Shown here in pieces: positions 44,922 through 57,308 of a stretch of DNA of 64,000 nt. Both the position numbers and the translations under genes were made by a program. The notes beneath the pieces are model-generated. The model saw nothing but the letters and a program-made list of their open reading frames with translations, did no database searches and was not told the DNA's origin. Numbering within the stretch: position 1 is the first letter of the stretch; each line of letters starts with the position of its first letter. The stretch is taken from NCBI GenBank assembly GCA_000310025.1, contig FN649734.1, positions 403,498-467,497 of the forward strand. The letters run 5' to 3'. The stretch is from Ectocarpus siliculosus (lineage: Eukaryota; Sar; Phaeophyceae; Ectocarpales; Ectocarpaceae).

Positions 44922-47604
44922 TCAGGCTGCCACGAAGAAGGTAAGCCCCGTGCATGAGGCGACCACTGACGCGCCAAACGCCACGAGAAGCCCGCTCGCG
45001 ACGTGCCACTTGCCGGGGAACTTCCCCACCGCCGCATTCGCTACCTCCGCATCACCGTCGTCGGTCGCTTCATCATCCCCGCCGGCCGCGTCGTCGTCAG
45101 CGGTGATCTCTCTAGCTCCATCCCCCGCCGAGGAAGGAGAAGCCGTGGTGGTATCACCACCAGCGGTTGGGCCCGAGCCCGGGGCGTCGATAGCCGGTGT
45201 CCCCGCCGACACCGGGGCATCAGTAGAGGGGGAAATGATGATGGGGGTGCCAGTAGGCGCAGTCATCGGGGAAGGAGTGACCTCGGGGGTGTTAAGCGGT
45301 GTTACGGGGGAAGGAGTAACGGGGCTGGGGGTAGCGGGAGTCACCGGGGTTGGCGTGACGGGGTCGATGGGTGGCGTAACGGGGGCGTCGGTAGCTGGAG
45401 TTACCGGGGTTGGCGTGACGGGGTCCGTAGGCGGGGTCACCGGGGCGTCGGTGACCGGAGTCACAGGGGATGGCGTGACGGGGTCCGTAGGCGGGGTCAC
45501 CGGGGCGGCGGTGACCGGAGTCACAGGGGATGGCGTGACGGGGTCGATAGGCGGCGAAACCGGAGCAGGCGTCGGTGAAGGGTCGCTGCTATCAAACGTG
45601 ATGCCTCCATCTGACGTGAAAAGAGCAGGTGAAAAAAAAAGGGTATTGATGTCGACGTATCAGAGGGAGCGCCGATGCGGGGGTCAGGGATAACGAAGAC
45701 AGCGTTGTGTGCAACTTTTGCAGTATCAGTCAGACACTTTGTCGGGGTTCCGCCGGACGCAGCGTGCTCCTCAAACATAAGCTTCAAGGCTCTGGTCCTA
45801 TACACAACTCCCGGTCGGTCCATCGGACGCGCCGGCTCGTTGGACGCTTTGCGGCCATCAGGTTCGACGACACGCCCCAACCGCTGCACAGGAATTTGGG
45901 CTTCAAATGATCAAACGCACCCGGCACATCGCCTGCAACTTGCACTGTACGACAACTACACTACACTCCTGGCAGGGCGGTATACACGATGTCGTAGCCC
46001 TTGGGCATTCCAGCCACCTATACACATGCATACGCATTCGTTGTTTACCACCAAGGTCGAAATTGAGCATGTTCCTGAGAAGTACTCCAATAGAGACGAT
46101 CCATCGTTGCGAGAAGTGGAATGTTGTCGTCGATCCGGCAGACAGATTATAGGTGCCAAACGACTGGGTGGTGCGAGATGAGTCACGCATTAGCGTGCTT
46201 ACCGTCCGAGTCAAAATCTTCGCAATATGAGGGTGGGCAGGTCCCACCGTTAGGATCGACGCACGAATACCCAAACGCCTGCGGGGGGAGGGAGGGAGTC
46301 GACAGAAAAGGTAATAACACGGGCAGGGGGGATTGCGACACAGCACTGGAGCGGGTGACCAACCCCGCAATACCTTGGTTGATTATTTCGGATGATTCCG
46401 TTGCGATTGTGGGTGAACCGGCTCCGGTAGCAAAGGAGAGCAATTTTGCTGAGTTTGCACGCTGCTCAAACGACGCATCGTGTTCTTGTGCCCAGCTTTC
46501 GAACAGAAGCAAGATTGAAAAGTTACCAGTTCAAAATTCTGCATGCCATCAAGCCCCAGATAGGCCATGCAAGGGTCGTGGACGGCTTTCTGGGCCCCGG
46601 TTGTTTCTACATAGGCACCGAGTTGCGAGGCGAATGGCAGCTTCCGCTGGAGGTCGTTGGTAGACCCGGCTGGGCCAGCAACCTGTACAATGAGCGCCAT
46701 GTTTTCTGCAAAACCAAAAGCAAAGCAATTCACCTTCTCTCCGCAGATACAGACTCGAGGAAAACAAGTTTCAATGGTTCCTAAGGTGCTTAACCTGCCC
46801 GTGACCCTACTCTTCTCCGAGAAACATCTTCAAAATATCAACCTGGAAAAGGTCGCCGTCTGTTGTTCGGTTGAACCGACGCGATGGCTCCACTTACCCC
46901 GCAAGACGTACCCGCGCAGGTGCAGCAGCAACAATCGCCGAAGTCATATTCGCATTCTGAATTGTTGTTGGAACTGTCGCACAGCCCATCCCCCTGGAAT
47001 GTTTGGAAAAAGAGAAGCGAAATCGTTAGAGACAGAGAAACCCAGCGTCAGGCGAGCGAGTTGTAGAAAACAACACGCGAGAAACACGCATTGAAGAAAA
47101 GGTTCTGATCTTGAGATGGCTATGGTGCATCCCATGGTGCATCAGCAGTTCCCGGTGGATGACATCAGCCAACAAAAACCACCACCCAAGCAAATTGATC
47201 GGCATCGAGGACAATGGAATTTCAGGGCACCACCACTATCTTGTCTACCCGAAGTCCTACCGTTCCATGTCTTGCCATTTGAGACCCACAACACACACCA
47301 CCACGAAGGACCTCTTATTTTTCTTGAGGCTCGTTCTAGTTCTCTGCGGGGTAAGCAAACAACTGGTACCAATCAATACATTGTATGTTCTGTAGCACCG
47401 ACGCGAAACATTATTTTGCAACAACAAACTTGCCAGAGAAGATACCAAGCAGCTACCGATGCTGCTCGTGAAGGTAAACCCTGAGCTCCCGTAGCTCCCG
47501 TAGCCACCGCCGTAGGTGAAGCCAGCAGACATGGTTGTCCCGTAGAGAAGGCCCAGAAGGGAACCGAGGACGTGAGAGGAACGCACCGTCATCATCGTAC
47601 GCAT
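44922..47604 (-). CDS. Secreted surface protein: LNR-like Cys module, Pro/Thr repeats, GPI-type tail
   Basis: A predicted cell-surface or wall protein; the function is not known. Exons in gene order: 47604-47446, 46993-46912, 46705-46527, 46278-46203, 45610-44922, all phases joining, giving 394 aa. Residues 1-28 form a signal peptide, followed by a Gly/Tyr/Ser stretch. Exons 1-2 form a Cys-rich unit (CLGDGLCDSSNNNSECEYD followed by FGDCCCC) resembling a Notch LNR repeat, though the family's Gly-Gly-Asp-Cys reads Phe-Gly-Asp-Cys. Exon 3 encodes about 60 unrecognised residues. Exon 4 has the Cys-rich phrase YSCVDPNGGTCPPSYCEDFD. Exon 5 has 20-residue Pro/Val/Thr repeats, an acidic Asp/Ala region and a hydrophobic C-terminus (GLLVAFGASVVASCTGLTFF) that runs to the stop, as in GPI-anchor signals or a tail anchor. 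The start is the first Met of MRTMMTV. Confidence 0.75.
45335..45590 (-). repeat. 60-bp tandem repeat coding for 20-residue Pro/Thr units
   Basis: Four to five copies with an exact 60-bp period, so the frame is kept. On the coding strand each reads as DPVTP, PVTP and APVTPP phrases. The copies differ by few bases, which suggests recent expansion. This is the stalk of the surface protein. Confidence 0.9.
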
Positions 47605-50600
47605 GCTGCGAATCGTGACCGACAAGATTTGTTCCCGCGGGAGAATTCGTCCAGCCGTCCCTGCCACAGTCGCACGCGACGGAAGGTAAAAATATAGGTT
47701 TCTAATAGTGAGCAATAGACTATGCAAAGAGCAAGTGCATTACAGTAGCCCGTTTGACCGAACCGTGAGTAGGTACGCACGAAGAGCATGTGAAGAGTAG
47801 TCACGTGGACGGCGGTATGATTGCAGTAACAGGTTGAATCTTTTCCGTCGCGACCCTGGGCGAACTGAAGCGTGTCGGCAATTGATCCAAAGACATAAAC
47901 ATAGCTATGGTTCTTCAGGGTGCACACGAAGAAATACTTAAAACATTTCAACACGTGCTGCCGGTACCTGTACCTTCATTTAGAGCGGGCCGGGCGAGGG
48001 AGGGGACTCTAAAATCAAGTGAATGAAGAACCGAAATACTTCGTACTCCGGAGTAGTCTACAGTTGTACCAGTTTTTGTTTACCTTCCTACTTCGACCAC
48101 GTTTATACCTTGTAGACTGCTACGTGGATTTGAATTTCATTTCGACTTCTCTAGGCTACTAGGTGAGTGTTGTTTTCACTTTTCTTCTTCCACCCTTGGG
48201 GGCATTTATGCGTACAACCTGGCTTCCTGGCTTCCACGCTTCCACTGCCTGACCAAGCCTGCCGGGAAAAATAAAGAAAAATCTGATCGTGGAATGATGA
48301 ATCATGCGCATGAACATCTTGAACAACCCGCTTCCGTTGCTCGTCCAAGCGAATACAACCATCGAGGGGGCACAACCCACCTGGCAATCGAACGCGTTAG
48401 TGGATTGAAGACGGGAGGTAGCATGTACGGAGCTGCGTTTGGTCTAAGTTCAGGCTGCATCGTCTATATGGGATATGACACGCCTGTGGTTCTTCGCGAA
48501 AAGCGCCGACAGCCACAGCAAGCAGCAAGTACGTACGATGAATAACAAGAAGTCTCTCCTCGAGCGGTCCCTTGGTCGTGTGATCCCTTGGCTCGTGAAA
48601 GGGTGCACCGGTGGTGAGCTAGTAGTGTGGTGGTGATGAGCTGGTTGGTGGTTGAGGGCAGCTGCGTGAGTTGGTACTCTCTGTTACTTTGCTGCTGCTG
48701 TTCTTGGCCTGTGGCGTGACGCAATCGGTGGTCCCCAGCGGAAGAACGAAATATTGGAATCTTCCCAGAACCCGGACCCCGTGTGCAGAATGACGTGTTG
48801 TTTGCCAACTCGCAATGAACTGGAGGTTCGGTCTTGCCGGTGGGACCCAGCCTGAAAACGCACATGCATACACAAACACCAAGCCTAGCGGTCTGTGCGG
48901 GGCAACGTCTCCGATGTTTGCGGTATCTACCGTAATTGCCGTGGGATACATCTCCGATCTCCGATAACCTTACATACCGTACACAATTGTTTTTTTTATT
49001 TTTCTTAATATGACACCACGAAGCCATCTCCATCATAGAAAAGAGTCTGAGACAGATTAGCAATGGATTCATAGCGTCAGAAAAGTACCTGTATGTCTAT
49101 GATTTCCCAGGCAGCATATAGGGACATCTCCCCTGCGGGTAACAGGCTCAACAAGACAGTTTGGTGGTTGTCTTGTGTGTCACAATTGTTGTAAGTTCTT
49201 GATGCCATGCTCACTGCCTGCTACCAGTACACGTCATTATTGTTTCGTAGCAACAAAGATAACTCATCACACACGAATGGACACAACAACATGATCCCCA
49301 CTCACCCGGGCCACTGAGCCCGTAGAGATCTCTCCGCGAACACCCCTTCGTCGTGTAACCCTTGGCTGGTGACAGAAGCTATATGGGTTGTCGTTGTGGC
49401 TGCGGTCGCCGGTGGATGGCAATCAATCGCATTTTGGTCATCAGAAAAAAAAAGAAAAAAAAACAGCAGTTGACGGGCAACAAACTCTCCGCACTTTTGA
49501 TCCAACCCACCACCCACCTTCGCACCTAGGACACGGGGGCTCGAGATTTCTGCGAATATGACGTCGACATGTTCACTGCTTGTTGCATAACAGCAGTATA
49601 TCGAGACAGAGACGCCCAGAGACAGGTCGTGTCACCGGCTCTCAGCCTGATGCTGAAGAAGCCTGCTCAAGAAGAAAATATAATGCGAGGGAGGCGTGCG
49701 TGAGACACGCGAGCAGGAAACTGGCACAACCAAAAAAATGTTGACAGCACTGTGAACGGCAAAAGGACACCAGACACTCTAACATAATCGCCCTTGGACA
49801 ACGGTGTTGGTGCACAGCAGCACACCCCGTTTTTTGCCAACAGGACAGCGAGCAGCAGGGCGTATTGCGATTCCAAAACAGATGCTGCTGCTGCTGTTGT
49901 ACTGATACATTGCGCTCATCAGTCACTCCGCTCCACCAAGAAAGAATGAACGTGAAATTAGCTCAGTGGGGAGCGGAAATCCGACCACTCACTGCTGTGT
50001 TGGTACAGGTTTCAGCAGCTACGGTTCAGTTCATTTTCCCTGTCTCGCTCCTTCTTTCCTCTCTCATCGCTCACTAGCTCACTCGGAAGGGACGCGCGCT
50101 GCCTCTATGGTTCGCTGCTGCTCGTTGTCTGTGTGAACGTGGAAGAAGTTTCGTACCTGTGGGTCGGGTACTTCTACCCGCCAAACAAACCCGCGCAGAT
50201 TATTATTAGAAAGTCTCAAATACCATGACACTGTAGTGCACCCAGAGTGGCGGACGCAACTACTGCTGTAGTACACGTGCAATACTTAAAAGTACAACGC
50301 AGATGCTACAATCCGAAGAGAGACGGAGAATCAGCAATCCGTGTGTGTGCATTTTCGTGGTGAGACTTGGTACTATGTACAAACCACACTTATCAGTGTA
50401 TTTTCCGTACAAGACTACAACAACCGGCCAGGGTCACACAGGAGGGGGTAAACACCACACACAGGGTTTTTCTCTTCTTTATTTTATTATCGCGTCCCAC
50501 CTCCCTCCTGCGGTGCGTGCTGAATTTTATTTTAATGGCGAGAAGGGTCCAGCCGTCCGTCCCTTGCCCTCGTCGACGGTGCTAAACGTCGACGTTTGGT

Positions 50601-52755
50601 ACTCACGAGAGCTTTTTCTGCTATGTTTCGCTTTCACCCATAATTTTTTTTATTTTAAAAATTTTCACCCCATCGAATCCTCATGGTATGGGGATTCGAA
50701 CTCGCGACCTTTGCGACTAGCTGTTTCGAGGTTTACCCTAGACCACGGGGGCGACCAGTCTATGTGAAGGAACAAATTGAGTCTCGTTGAGGATACATGG
50801 CCTTACCGCCCACACCTACCTCTGGGTAGAGTGCTATTGTACAGCAGGAGTAGTCTAGACGGCAACGTTCTCGCGAAAAAAAACGGAATCAAGGTGTACC
50901 AGGTGGGAGCAGGGCTAGAAGGCACGCCTGCTACTATTACGTACATACGGTGTGCCCCGCGGTCTGAGAGCGCAATATTCCGGCCGCCTGGAGTCAATGG
51001 CAGAAAGAAGACAATTTTGTAGATACCAATCGCACGCTCTGGAGCTCCAAAGAGCGTGGCAGCAGAGGAACGCGTGCGGCAGGGGAGAAGCAGGCGAGGG
51101 CGTGGTGCACACAACGTTAGGGTATAGATCTAGTGACGCAAGAAGCATTGACTGTAGGAGCAAGAGGGGTGTGTAGTAGTGTACGTGCGGCCACCGTGTG
51201 TCCGAGAAAAACAAACAACATCACAACAAATAAATCAAGAAACAACCAATGGGCCTGACTGAAGTATCCAGGCAGGGCCAGTTTGTACCGAGCGAGGGGT
51301 AGAGAGTCTGATACGGCGAGGGGGGTGAACGAAAATGAAGCAACAGTCGGCGCGTTGTTTGTCACATTAGCAAAGTATGTTCACCCACGAGTGTTGGCAG
51401 CCCCAACGTGTCGAAATGTGTTGGAACGGCATTCGAGCACCTCCCAAGAGCGCATGCGCTCACGCGCGCACGCAAATGCCCGTCTGTTCATTCGTCGTTG
51501 AGGAGTCGTGCAGCTCTTCCACTCGGCCGGCAAAGGTTTGGAGAGCTGGCGTGTCTAGGAAGGGATGTCATTGTCGCCCGTGATGATGCGACCTTCCGTA
51601 GCGAATTCCTCGGGTTCTGCGAAGGAGGGACGCATGTGACGGGGACCGGACACCAAGAATCCTGGTTGCATGGCTGGTGGTTGGCCAAGGAGAACGCAGC
51701 GCATGGCCACGCTGCCTGCGGGGACACAATATTGTTCCTTCGACGATGCCAATCGGCGTGAGTGATGCTCGCTACACCTTCCATATTGGAGATTTCTCCA
51801 AGTAGTCGGCAGTGTCGCAGGCTGTGACGGTAAGCGGAAGCGATGCCAGCAAATACTGGCGTCGCCATTGCGAACATGGGAGGACTGGTGGGCGGTTCTG
51901 TGGGAGTGGTGTCATTGGCCGTAATAATACTAGACTAATGACTCGCATTGAGTATTCCAACAGGGTACTACAGTGGGAACATGTGCAACAGGTTACAGCT
52001 CGGATAGCGTAGACCGTGGTGCCTGGCTATGTCGGCGTGTAGATGTTGGGGGCGGTTGTGATGGAGCCGTGGTAGAGATGCCGAGGCTGAAGAGCGATGT
52101 AGGTGATCAGAGGTAGCTATCCCCTAGAAGATGCGGCTGCACGGCCATGTGCACTTCTTGAAGACGGGAGGGATCAAGCGAACAAGGATGCAACCGAGGA
52201 GGAGACAATACCGGTGCTTACAGGAATGACTGAAGCGATCTGCATATAGTTTTGCTCGGGGCGTTGTCGACTGGCAGGTTGAGCCGGCGATGGAGCGAAG
52301 ACCAGAGGGTGCCGGTAAGTTGGAAAGGTTCGAGAACTTGGTAGGTACGTGTATAGCTTCCGTGCTCTGTTGGTTGGAAGGCCCAGCTGGAGACGGTGGG
52401 TGTACAACAACTATTTTGTCAAGTCCGGCCGGCCAGGAGCAGGAGGTGGTAAGTGTCGAAGTGGACCATCCATGTGCGTAGACTGGCGAATAGGCACGAT
52501 CTGCGGCGATTGAATACTCCATACCTTTTCGGAGCTTGTGCCAGCGAAAATCCTGTGTATTCGCTGGCGTCAATGGAGAACCACTCAAGTTTTCGGTGTT
52601 GGTATTGGGTAACTCGCAGCCCCGACACACCACTGTACCATACGGACAGACCCACAGGGGGTGCGACCGCTGGCTCGAATCATGTTAACACCCTCATAAT
52701 TCGGCATGTCGATACGGTTGTCCTCTGTGATGCCGTGTGCTGTGGCGTGCATGGG
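47605..52755. other. Gene-poor region
   Basis: No exon is supported. Scattered open frames lack splice signals and family matches. A SINE-like unit lies at 50640-50756. Short pyrimidine and T/A-rich runs occur (for example 48990-49005 and 49446-49464). A minus-strand frame at about 52124-52633 lies directly downstream of the gypsy remnant and could be more of it, but no domain is recognised. Confidence 0.45.
50640..50756 (-). mobile_element. tRNA-derived SINE-like unit
   Basis: On the minus strand, GGTCGCC is followed by an A-box-like TGGTCTAGGGT. About 45 bases later comes a B-box-like GAGTTCGAATCC, then an A/T-rich tail (about 50642-50665). The acceptor and T stems do not pair, so this is not a functional tRNA. 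The spacing and tail fit a tRNA-derived SINE or an old tRNA pseudogene. Confidence 0.45.
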
Positions 52756-53720
52756 TCAAGTCTTGGACAACAAGTCGCCGTTACCATTGGAACCACCGGG
52801 GCGGCGCTGCAGGTTGTACTGGTATGCCGTCAGGAGTTCAAGCCGACGCTGCACGCGTGGGTTGATTGTCGTTCGAGGACCTGATTGTCGTTTCAACCCG
52901 GGCAGTGTTTTCCCCGCAAGTGTCATCATAGGCGTTTGATGGCCCACGAAGGAAGTCGCCAGCTTCCAAGTTTATTGGCGTTCAGTTGCGTTCGGGGTCA
53001 AGTGGCGATCTGCCGATGAAAACGATGAGGCGAATGGAGTCATCCGGTTGCTCTTGTTTCAGCACGGTGCCCAGGCCGTTGAGGCTGGCGTCGCAGTGGA
53101 GGCGGAGAGGTCTCGCGTGGTCTTCGATTCTTTTCTTTCCAGTCAAGGAAGACGAGAACCGGGGGTTCAGACTGTTTCCTTGAGGACCTCTTGCACGATT
53201 TTCTCCGTCTCAACAATGAGGGCGAGTGATGAAGCGTTTATCTTGACAAGTATCGTCACGGATCGTACCCGTTTGACCAGTTTGTTGGTGCAGCTGCGGT
53301 GGTCGCATATAGGCAGCGGAGAAAAAGAGCGAAGTTGTTTGACACCTGTCAGCATTGGTATGGCCGCGAGTGCACCTGCTTTGTTTGCGATAGACTTGAT
53401 GTCGTCGGGGCCCTAAAGCAGTGCCGAGTGAGGTTGTGGCGATGGTGGCCATGGGTGGTGAGAGTTTCAGCTTGCATTTGCGCGGCCGTTGGAGCAAAGC
53501 TCACATGGTACGGAAGTAATCCGTGGGCATTTTGTCGTGGAGGACGACATCATGCTGATAGGCCTCCTCGCCTTCCAAGATGACCTCATTGATGACCGCC
53601 TTCATCCACCAGCCTGTAGACTCGCTGACACCCATTGGAAGTATGAGCCACTGAGGAGTTCCACAAGAAACTCAGGGCCGAGAAAAAATGTAAGAACTTG
53701 TCTAGGAGAATAGGTGCTCA
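52756..53720 (-). pseudogene. Decayed Ty3/gypsy pol remnant (RT end and RNase H)
   Basis: Reading the minus strand from about 53720 down, pieces in different frames match the retrotransposon order. There is the end of reverse transcriptase (PMLTGVKQLRS), then an RNase H start (CDASLNGLG), then the RNase H end (RRLELLTAYQYNLQ followed by GSNGNGDLLS). Frameshifts and a stop (after EVLKETV) separate them, so it is inactive. No LTRs, protease or integrase could be recognised. It is an algal genomic retroelement relic. Confidence 0.65.
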
Positions 53721-56700
53721 AACTTAAAGCTTTAAGTTTCCCCCACAGCGGCAACAAGACATGACCCCCCTCGGCAAAAACAAAATAAGGTTTTGGTTAA
53801 GCCGATACTGACAGAGTTTTCCAACAGTACAGATAACAAATGTTTAGTTATACATATGTTTCGTGTCGAAGATCGAGCCTTACGTGCTTCTCTAAGTACA
53901 TAATATAGGTGTAATTAGGGAAGTTCAATTTTATACTTTTGCGTAGGAGGGTGGGTGTGGATATGCATAGATGTTGCATGTTTTTCGACTTCTGCCGATG
54001 ATGCAAGACGCACGATGACTCTGCTGCATCACGATGATACCACATAGAGTCGGTTGCACAAAATACCACGCCCCCCCGAAACGATTAGCGATAAACAGCG
54101 GTACCGTGACGGTGCCCAAAATGGCGTCGAGAGGCTGCCGAGAACATGTACCACTTGATTGCTTGATTGTAGCATCCTCTTGGTCGTGTAGTAATTGAGC
54201 TTTGAAATTCGGTCCAGGTGCGTGTAGTGTGGATTTGATGTACATAACGCATGTTGCATGATGTGAAATGTGTGATGTGCATGTATGAAGGAATATAATA
54301 AAAACACACACAGAAAGACCACCCATATTGTACCCACAGTCGAACGCATGTATGTATGTGCGTACGCATCGTTCAAACAAACGCTGATTCATACATATGT
54401 GCATATGCGCGGAATCCACCGTAGTTTTCCGGAGGTCGTCTCCAGATACAGAAGCCATTTACTCGGAGCTTCCTCCATATGATGCGAAGAAATGGGAACA
54501 ACAGTGGGGACGGCACATAGGCGCTTGGTTGGCAGGATGCGGAGGTGAAATATGTTACGCCTCGCGGCCAACAGCAACTGCAACTGCTGGACTGCTCGAC
54601 GCCTCGACGCCAGGGTACCGGCATTCCTTGGCGGAGCCCCCTTTTTTGGCCGCCTTTGGTGCCTTTGCCTCCCTCCACCACGCAACTCAGCACTCATTAA
54701 AACGTACCCGCACCATCTGCCGTCGCACAGTCACCATTCCGGCACCTCGTCCCACGCGCTCATAGGTGAGAGTCAAACATGTGAGAGTCTCCCGTCGTGA
54801 CTTTGTTCGTGCCCCGCGGTGGGTAGAGGTGAACCGAACACGTACACACCTACGCATACCCCCACACGTGTGTGACGAGCAGAGATCGAGAGCAGACACG
54901 CGCGGGTGCTGAGCAGCTCATCGTGTGAGAGGGGGAGGAGGTTACGGAGCATTTGACCTCCAGACGCACACATGATTTCAAGCGAGGTGGCGCACAGCAC
55001 ACAGAACGTCCTCCTCTCTCCGAAGAAAGGGCGCGCACAGATGCTCTGTGGGGTCTGGAACGGCTTGCATACAGGCCATGCCCCGTGCATACACAAACGG
55101 CGTAACATCCCCTTCACCTTTTCGTGCTACTGCTGTAGGAGACCGTGCTAGCACAGCACGGAAGTGATTGGCCCCGAAATTGTTCGTGTCGCCTCTGGTG
55201 AAAGCTGGTGCTGGAATTGAGTTTAGATGAGCCACAGCCTCATGTAGACCTGCTGTAACGTGTCGGTGTTAGAACCGAGTCGTCTACAACCACAGCAGCG
55301 CTGCGGTAGCCTGCGGCACTCGATCGAGCCTCGCTTCACACAGGACGAAGCAAAGTACCACTGCTGTTGTTCTGCTCAAGCGGGACTCGGCCACACTACT
55401 CCTCTTGGTGCTGCCAGCTCGGCTCACTTTGCAATCTGTAGAGTCGGAGAAACCTTCCACCTCTTTGTAACGTACTTAATACAAATACGGTAGTAAGCAT
55501 CTACTTTACCAAATTCAGCGGCTTCTAATGTGCTATAGCATTACACCGCTGTATATACGGGAGGATAAAGTTGCGAGAAGTTGCGAGAAAAAACGCTAAC
55601 TACGGTATTCCCACAACTTTTCTCGTGTACGCTCTTTGTGTGTCAAAAATTTGCCCCAAAAGTTTGGAAACTTTTCTCGCTACAAAAGTGCCGAAAGAGT
55701 TTCGCGGCGAGCTTCCGCCAATCCACGTCAAGCACGTACACCAGACCCCACCCACGTAGACCCCCTCCAGCTTCGGATTGGGAAGGCAACCTGTTCAGCG
55801 ATATCTCGACGAATACTAAACGAGTCGCCTCATTATCTGGAAGGAGGTGATGCCATGAGTTGATGGGCAATGCCAAGGTTTGGTTTGGTTTTCCACCGAT
55901 AAATTTCCGAAGGAGGAAGCAACAGCAATAGCGAGGCCACTCGGCGGGAGGTAGCTCTCTGCTCCATCTTTCATGCCCAAGGTTTGGTACCGGGGGGAAC
56001 AATAGGGGTATCGTGAACATCGGGTTGTTTTTTTTTGTTGGCCCTGTTATGCCCACATCAGAGAGCGGTTGGTTCTAGTTCGCGGGGGATTGTGTGCTCG
56101 TGGTATGATTTTCCAGCGACGAATTGTCTAAGGAGGAAGCAACAGCAACAGCAATGCCACTCCTAGGGCGGTAGCTCTACCCAACATATTTCTGGTACCA
56201 GGTTAGATGCCTTGAGGTATCATGAGTGTGGAGAAATAGGTTGCAACTACCCTCTCCCGTACGCTCTGGCCCGGTTTCTTCGCGGTGTGGTATGAAGTGT
56301 ACCTGCTTCTCGCCGTTGCTTAAAATAAAGAGATCACGCCTCCGCATTCCACCAGTCCCGTGTGAAGAAAACTTCCCCCGCCCCAAACAGCAGTGAGCGT
56401 GCAACAAAAGTGTTTTTGACGAAAGTTCCCAATTGCAAGAAAACTTTCGACTTTTACCCGAACTTTTTGCTATTAAACATACAATAAGGTGTTGCGGATC
56501 CCCGTGCGATGATTCGAGACACGAGGCAAGGCTATTTTTTTTGTTTAGCCGGACAACGCCGAGGCTCGCAGCCCACCTGTATCACGTGTCACCACCCACC
56601 ACCAACTGTTTCGCAGATTTGTGGCGGCCGTTTTTATCTGACGGTTAATTATTTTTCTTTACTTTTCTGCTTGGTTGGCTTGGAAAACGAAATGGGCGTA

Positions 56701-57308
56701 GTACGGACGCAAGAACCATGCTAACGGAAGGAGACGGAATCTGTGTGTTGTAGATGATGCCTTGAAGTCACGCAAACATGTCTACTCCCGCATGTATCCA
56801 CATCGCGTCTGATTCACCCCACATACAAGGCTGCACGGTTGTCATTTATGGGAGTGGCTCAACAGCTCTGCCGCTCCTCAAGTTGCGCTATCGTATTATT
56901 GTCAATATTGCAGTAACCGAAAGGTTACTATTAGACCGACACTCAGAAGCCAATGTGATGACAAAATAAGAAGAGATAAAAAGTGTACAAATAGATAATG
57001 AGAATGGCGTGGTCGAGAACAGAGGTGCTGTGCTCGACCTGCCACACCAAAGCGTGCTCTGCTTCTGTCTGGAAGTACATGGCAAGGAGGAAAATGTCAA
57101 CAACAGCAGTGTTTGACTAAACGCGCCCCCTCCCCTTGTTTGGCCCACGTTCCGTACCGTAACGCAGGTGTTCCATCCCCAGACGGGTTATTTTCGCATA
57201 ATCTTTGTCAGCCCGCCGTCGTGATCGAGTGCTGTGACGAGAGAGCGAGGGAGCCAGCCTTGTATTGCGAGAGCTTTTGGGTGTGTGTTCCGTTGTGGTT
57301 GTAGTTTG
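53721..57308. other. Intergenic region with a about 215-bp duplication
   Basis: No gene is supported. Two related blocks (about 55877-55995 and 56099-56215) share GGAGGAAGCAACAGCAA and GGTAGCTCT with similar flanks. A plus-strand frame around 54436-54535 (with YDAKKWEQQWGRHIGAWLAG) has protein-like composition but no flanking exon or known family. Upstream of 57309 lies the SLC35B1-type promoter. Confidence 0.45.

Noticed and set aside
44950-45693. Plus-strand frame of 247 codons (Gly/Val/Thr-rich)
   Set aside because: Antisense shadow of the Pro/Thr repeat exon of the minus-strand surface protein.
50670-50756. Functional tRNA gene on the minus strand
   Set aside because: Acceptor and T stems do not pair; only promoter boxes remain.
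54397-54765. Plus-strand ORF with protein-like composition
   Set aside because: No splice partners, no recognised family and overlapping open frames on the other strand; not supported as a gene.
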